This document shows positions 4,864 through 5,244 of a stretch of DNA of 5,244 nucleotides, one piece after another. The DNA is taken from the NCBI GenBank assembly GCA_002452635.1, contig DKEU01000019.1, positions 1-5,244 of the forward strand, written 5' to 3'. The notes beneath the pieces are model-generated. The model did not search any database. It was not told the origin of the DNA and saw only the letters and a program-made list of their open reading frames with translations. Position 1 is the first letter of the stretch, and each line of letters starts with the position of its first letter. The translations under genes were made by a program, and so were the position numbers. The stretch comes from Desulfovibrionaceae bacterium UBA6814 (GTDB taxonomy: Bacteria; Desulfobacterota; Desulfovibrionia; Desulfovibrionales; Desulfovibrionaceae).

Positions 4864-5244
4864 CTACCCGAGCATCCCTGAAATCCCGTACGCCTCCGAG
4901 GGGTAGGGGAAGGAGGCTGTTTTCAGGTCCTGGGCGGTGAGGCCCAGGCGGATGGCCAGGCCGAAGGCGGCGATGGTCTCTTCGGCGCGGGCGCCCAGGA
5001 GGTGGGCGCCGAGGATGCGGTGGGTCTTCCTTTCCACGAGCACCTTGTGGCCGGCGCAGGGCAGGCCCTGGTGGGCTGCGCTGAAGTCTGCGGTGGTGTC
5101 GGCGGTGTGGGTGGCGAAGTGGAGGCCGGCTTCCCGGGCCTGGGTTTCGTGCAGGCCCACGCTGGCGAGGCGGGGCCAGGTGTAGAGGACCCGGGGCATG
5201 CCGGCGTGGTTCACGGTGCGCTGGTTGCCGTGCAGGATGTTGTG
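4864..5244 (-). CDS. Pyridine nucleotide-disulfide oxidoreductase-like flavoprotein, C-terminal part (partial)
   Basis: The last 126 residues of a cytoplasmic flavoenzyme of the dihydrolipoamide dehydrogenase/mercuric reductase/glutathione reductase superfamily. The frame stays open to the window edge (first complete codons read HNILHGNQRT), so the 5' end with the FAD- and NAD(P)-binding domains lies outside. What is visible is the dimerisation domain: PRVLYTWPRLASVGL matches the usual P-x-V-x-[FY]-T-x-P-x-[IL]-ASVGL pattern, followed by GHKVLVERKTHRILGAHLLG, AEETI and the terminal FPYPSEAYG. Where lipoamide dehydrogenase has its His-Glu pair (HPTxxE), this protein reads YPSEAY, so the usual proton-relay residues are missing; Tyr at the His position recalls mercuric reductase. 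No C-terminal Cys pair is present, unlike MerA. Substrate cannot be told without the N-terminal redox-active region. It is convergent with the 3D-domain gene across the repeat element. Confidence 0.88.
   Translation of the reverse strand, partial: HNILHGNQRTVNHAGMPRVLYTWPRLASVGLHETQAREAGLHFATHTADTTADFSAAHQGLPCAGHKVLVERKTHRILGAHLLGARAEETIAAFGLAIRLGLTAQDLKTASFPYPSEAYGISGMLG

Noticed and set aside
4864..5214. Reading the right-hand minus-strand frame as a complete small gene starting at the GTG at 5214.
   Set aside because: The frame is open to the window edge, and its content is the C-terminal dimerisation domain of a much larger flavoenzyme, so it is a partial gene.
1..5244. Search for a CRISPR array, tRNA, rRNA, IS element, prophage or toxin-antitoxin pair.
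   Set aside because: There are no regularly spaced direct repeats, no tRNA-like cloverleaf or rRNA motif, no transposase or integrase motif, and no pair of small overlapping genes.

Overview
The window is GC-rich chromosomal DNA with dense coding, strong G/C third-position bias and short intergenic gaps. It carries four complete protein genes and one gene cut by the right edge. The mix (RluA-type pseudouridine synthase, periplasmic FG-GAP protein with a CsgG/TolB-like N-terminus, RsmB/RsmF-type rRNA methyltransferase, anchored 3D-domain protein, flavin disulfide-reductase-like enzyme) and the base composition suggest a Gram-negative, possibly a Desulfovibrio-like member of the Desulfobacterota. 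That assignment is an inference from gene style, not from a marker gene.

Layout, left to right. A palindromic repeat (6-30) lies just beyond the 3' end of a minus-strand pseudouridine synthase gene (40-930). A good intrinsic terminator (941-980, minus) separates it from the upstream minus-strand FG-GAP gene (1005-2672). A divergent intergenic region of about 180 bp (2673-2854) holds candidate promoters for both sides and a perfect 8-bp dyad. To its right, on the plus strand, are the NOL1/NOP2/Sun-family rRNA m5C methyltransferase (2855-4102) and then, behind its own candidate sigma-70 promoter and a structured leader, a small membrane-anchored 3D (double-psi beta-barrel) protein (4229-4747). 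A 94-bp composite of inverted palindromes (4762-4855) fills the gap to a convergent minus-strand gene. Only the C-terminal dimerisation domain of that gene's pyridine nucleotide-disulfide oxidoreductase-like product is present (4864-5244).

The genes do not form one obvious pathway. Two are rRNA/RNA modification enzymes, two are envelope-facing proteins and one is a redox flavoenzyme. The most notable non-coding signal is the palindromic repeat family. A 25-base element at the left edge recurs as its exact reverse complement at 4766-4790. The latter is paired head-to-head with a diverged copy at 4829-4851, an arrangement like a REPIN. All copies lie beyond gene 3' ends. I found no phage, IS transposase, CRISPR array, tRNA or rRNA, and nothing that amounts to a new defence or mobile system.
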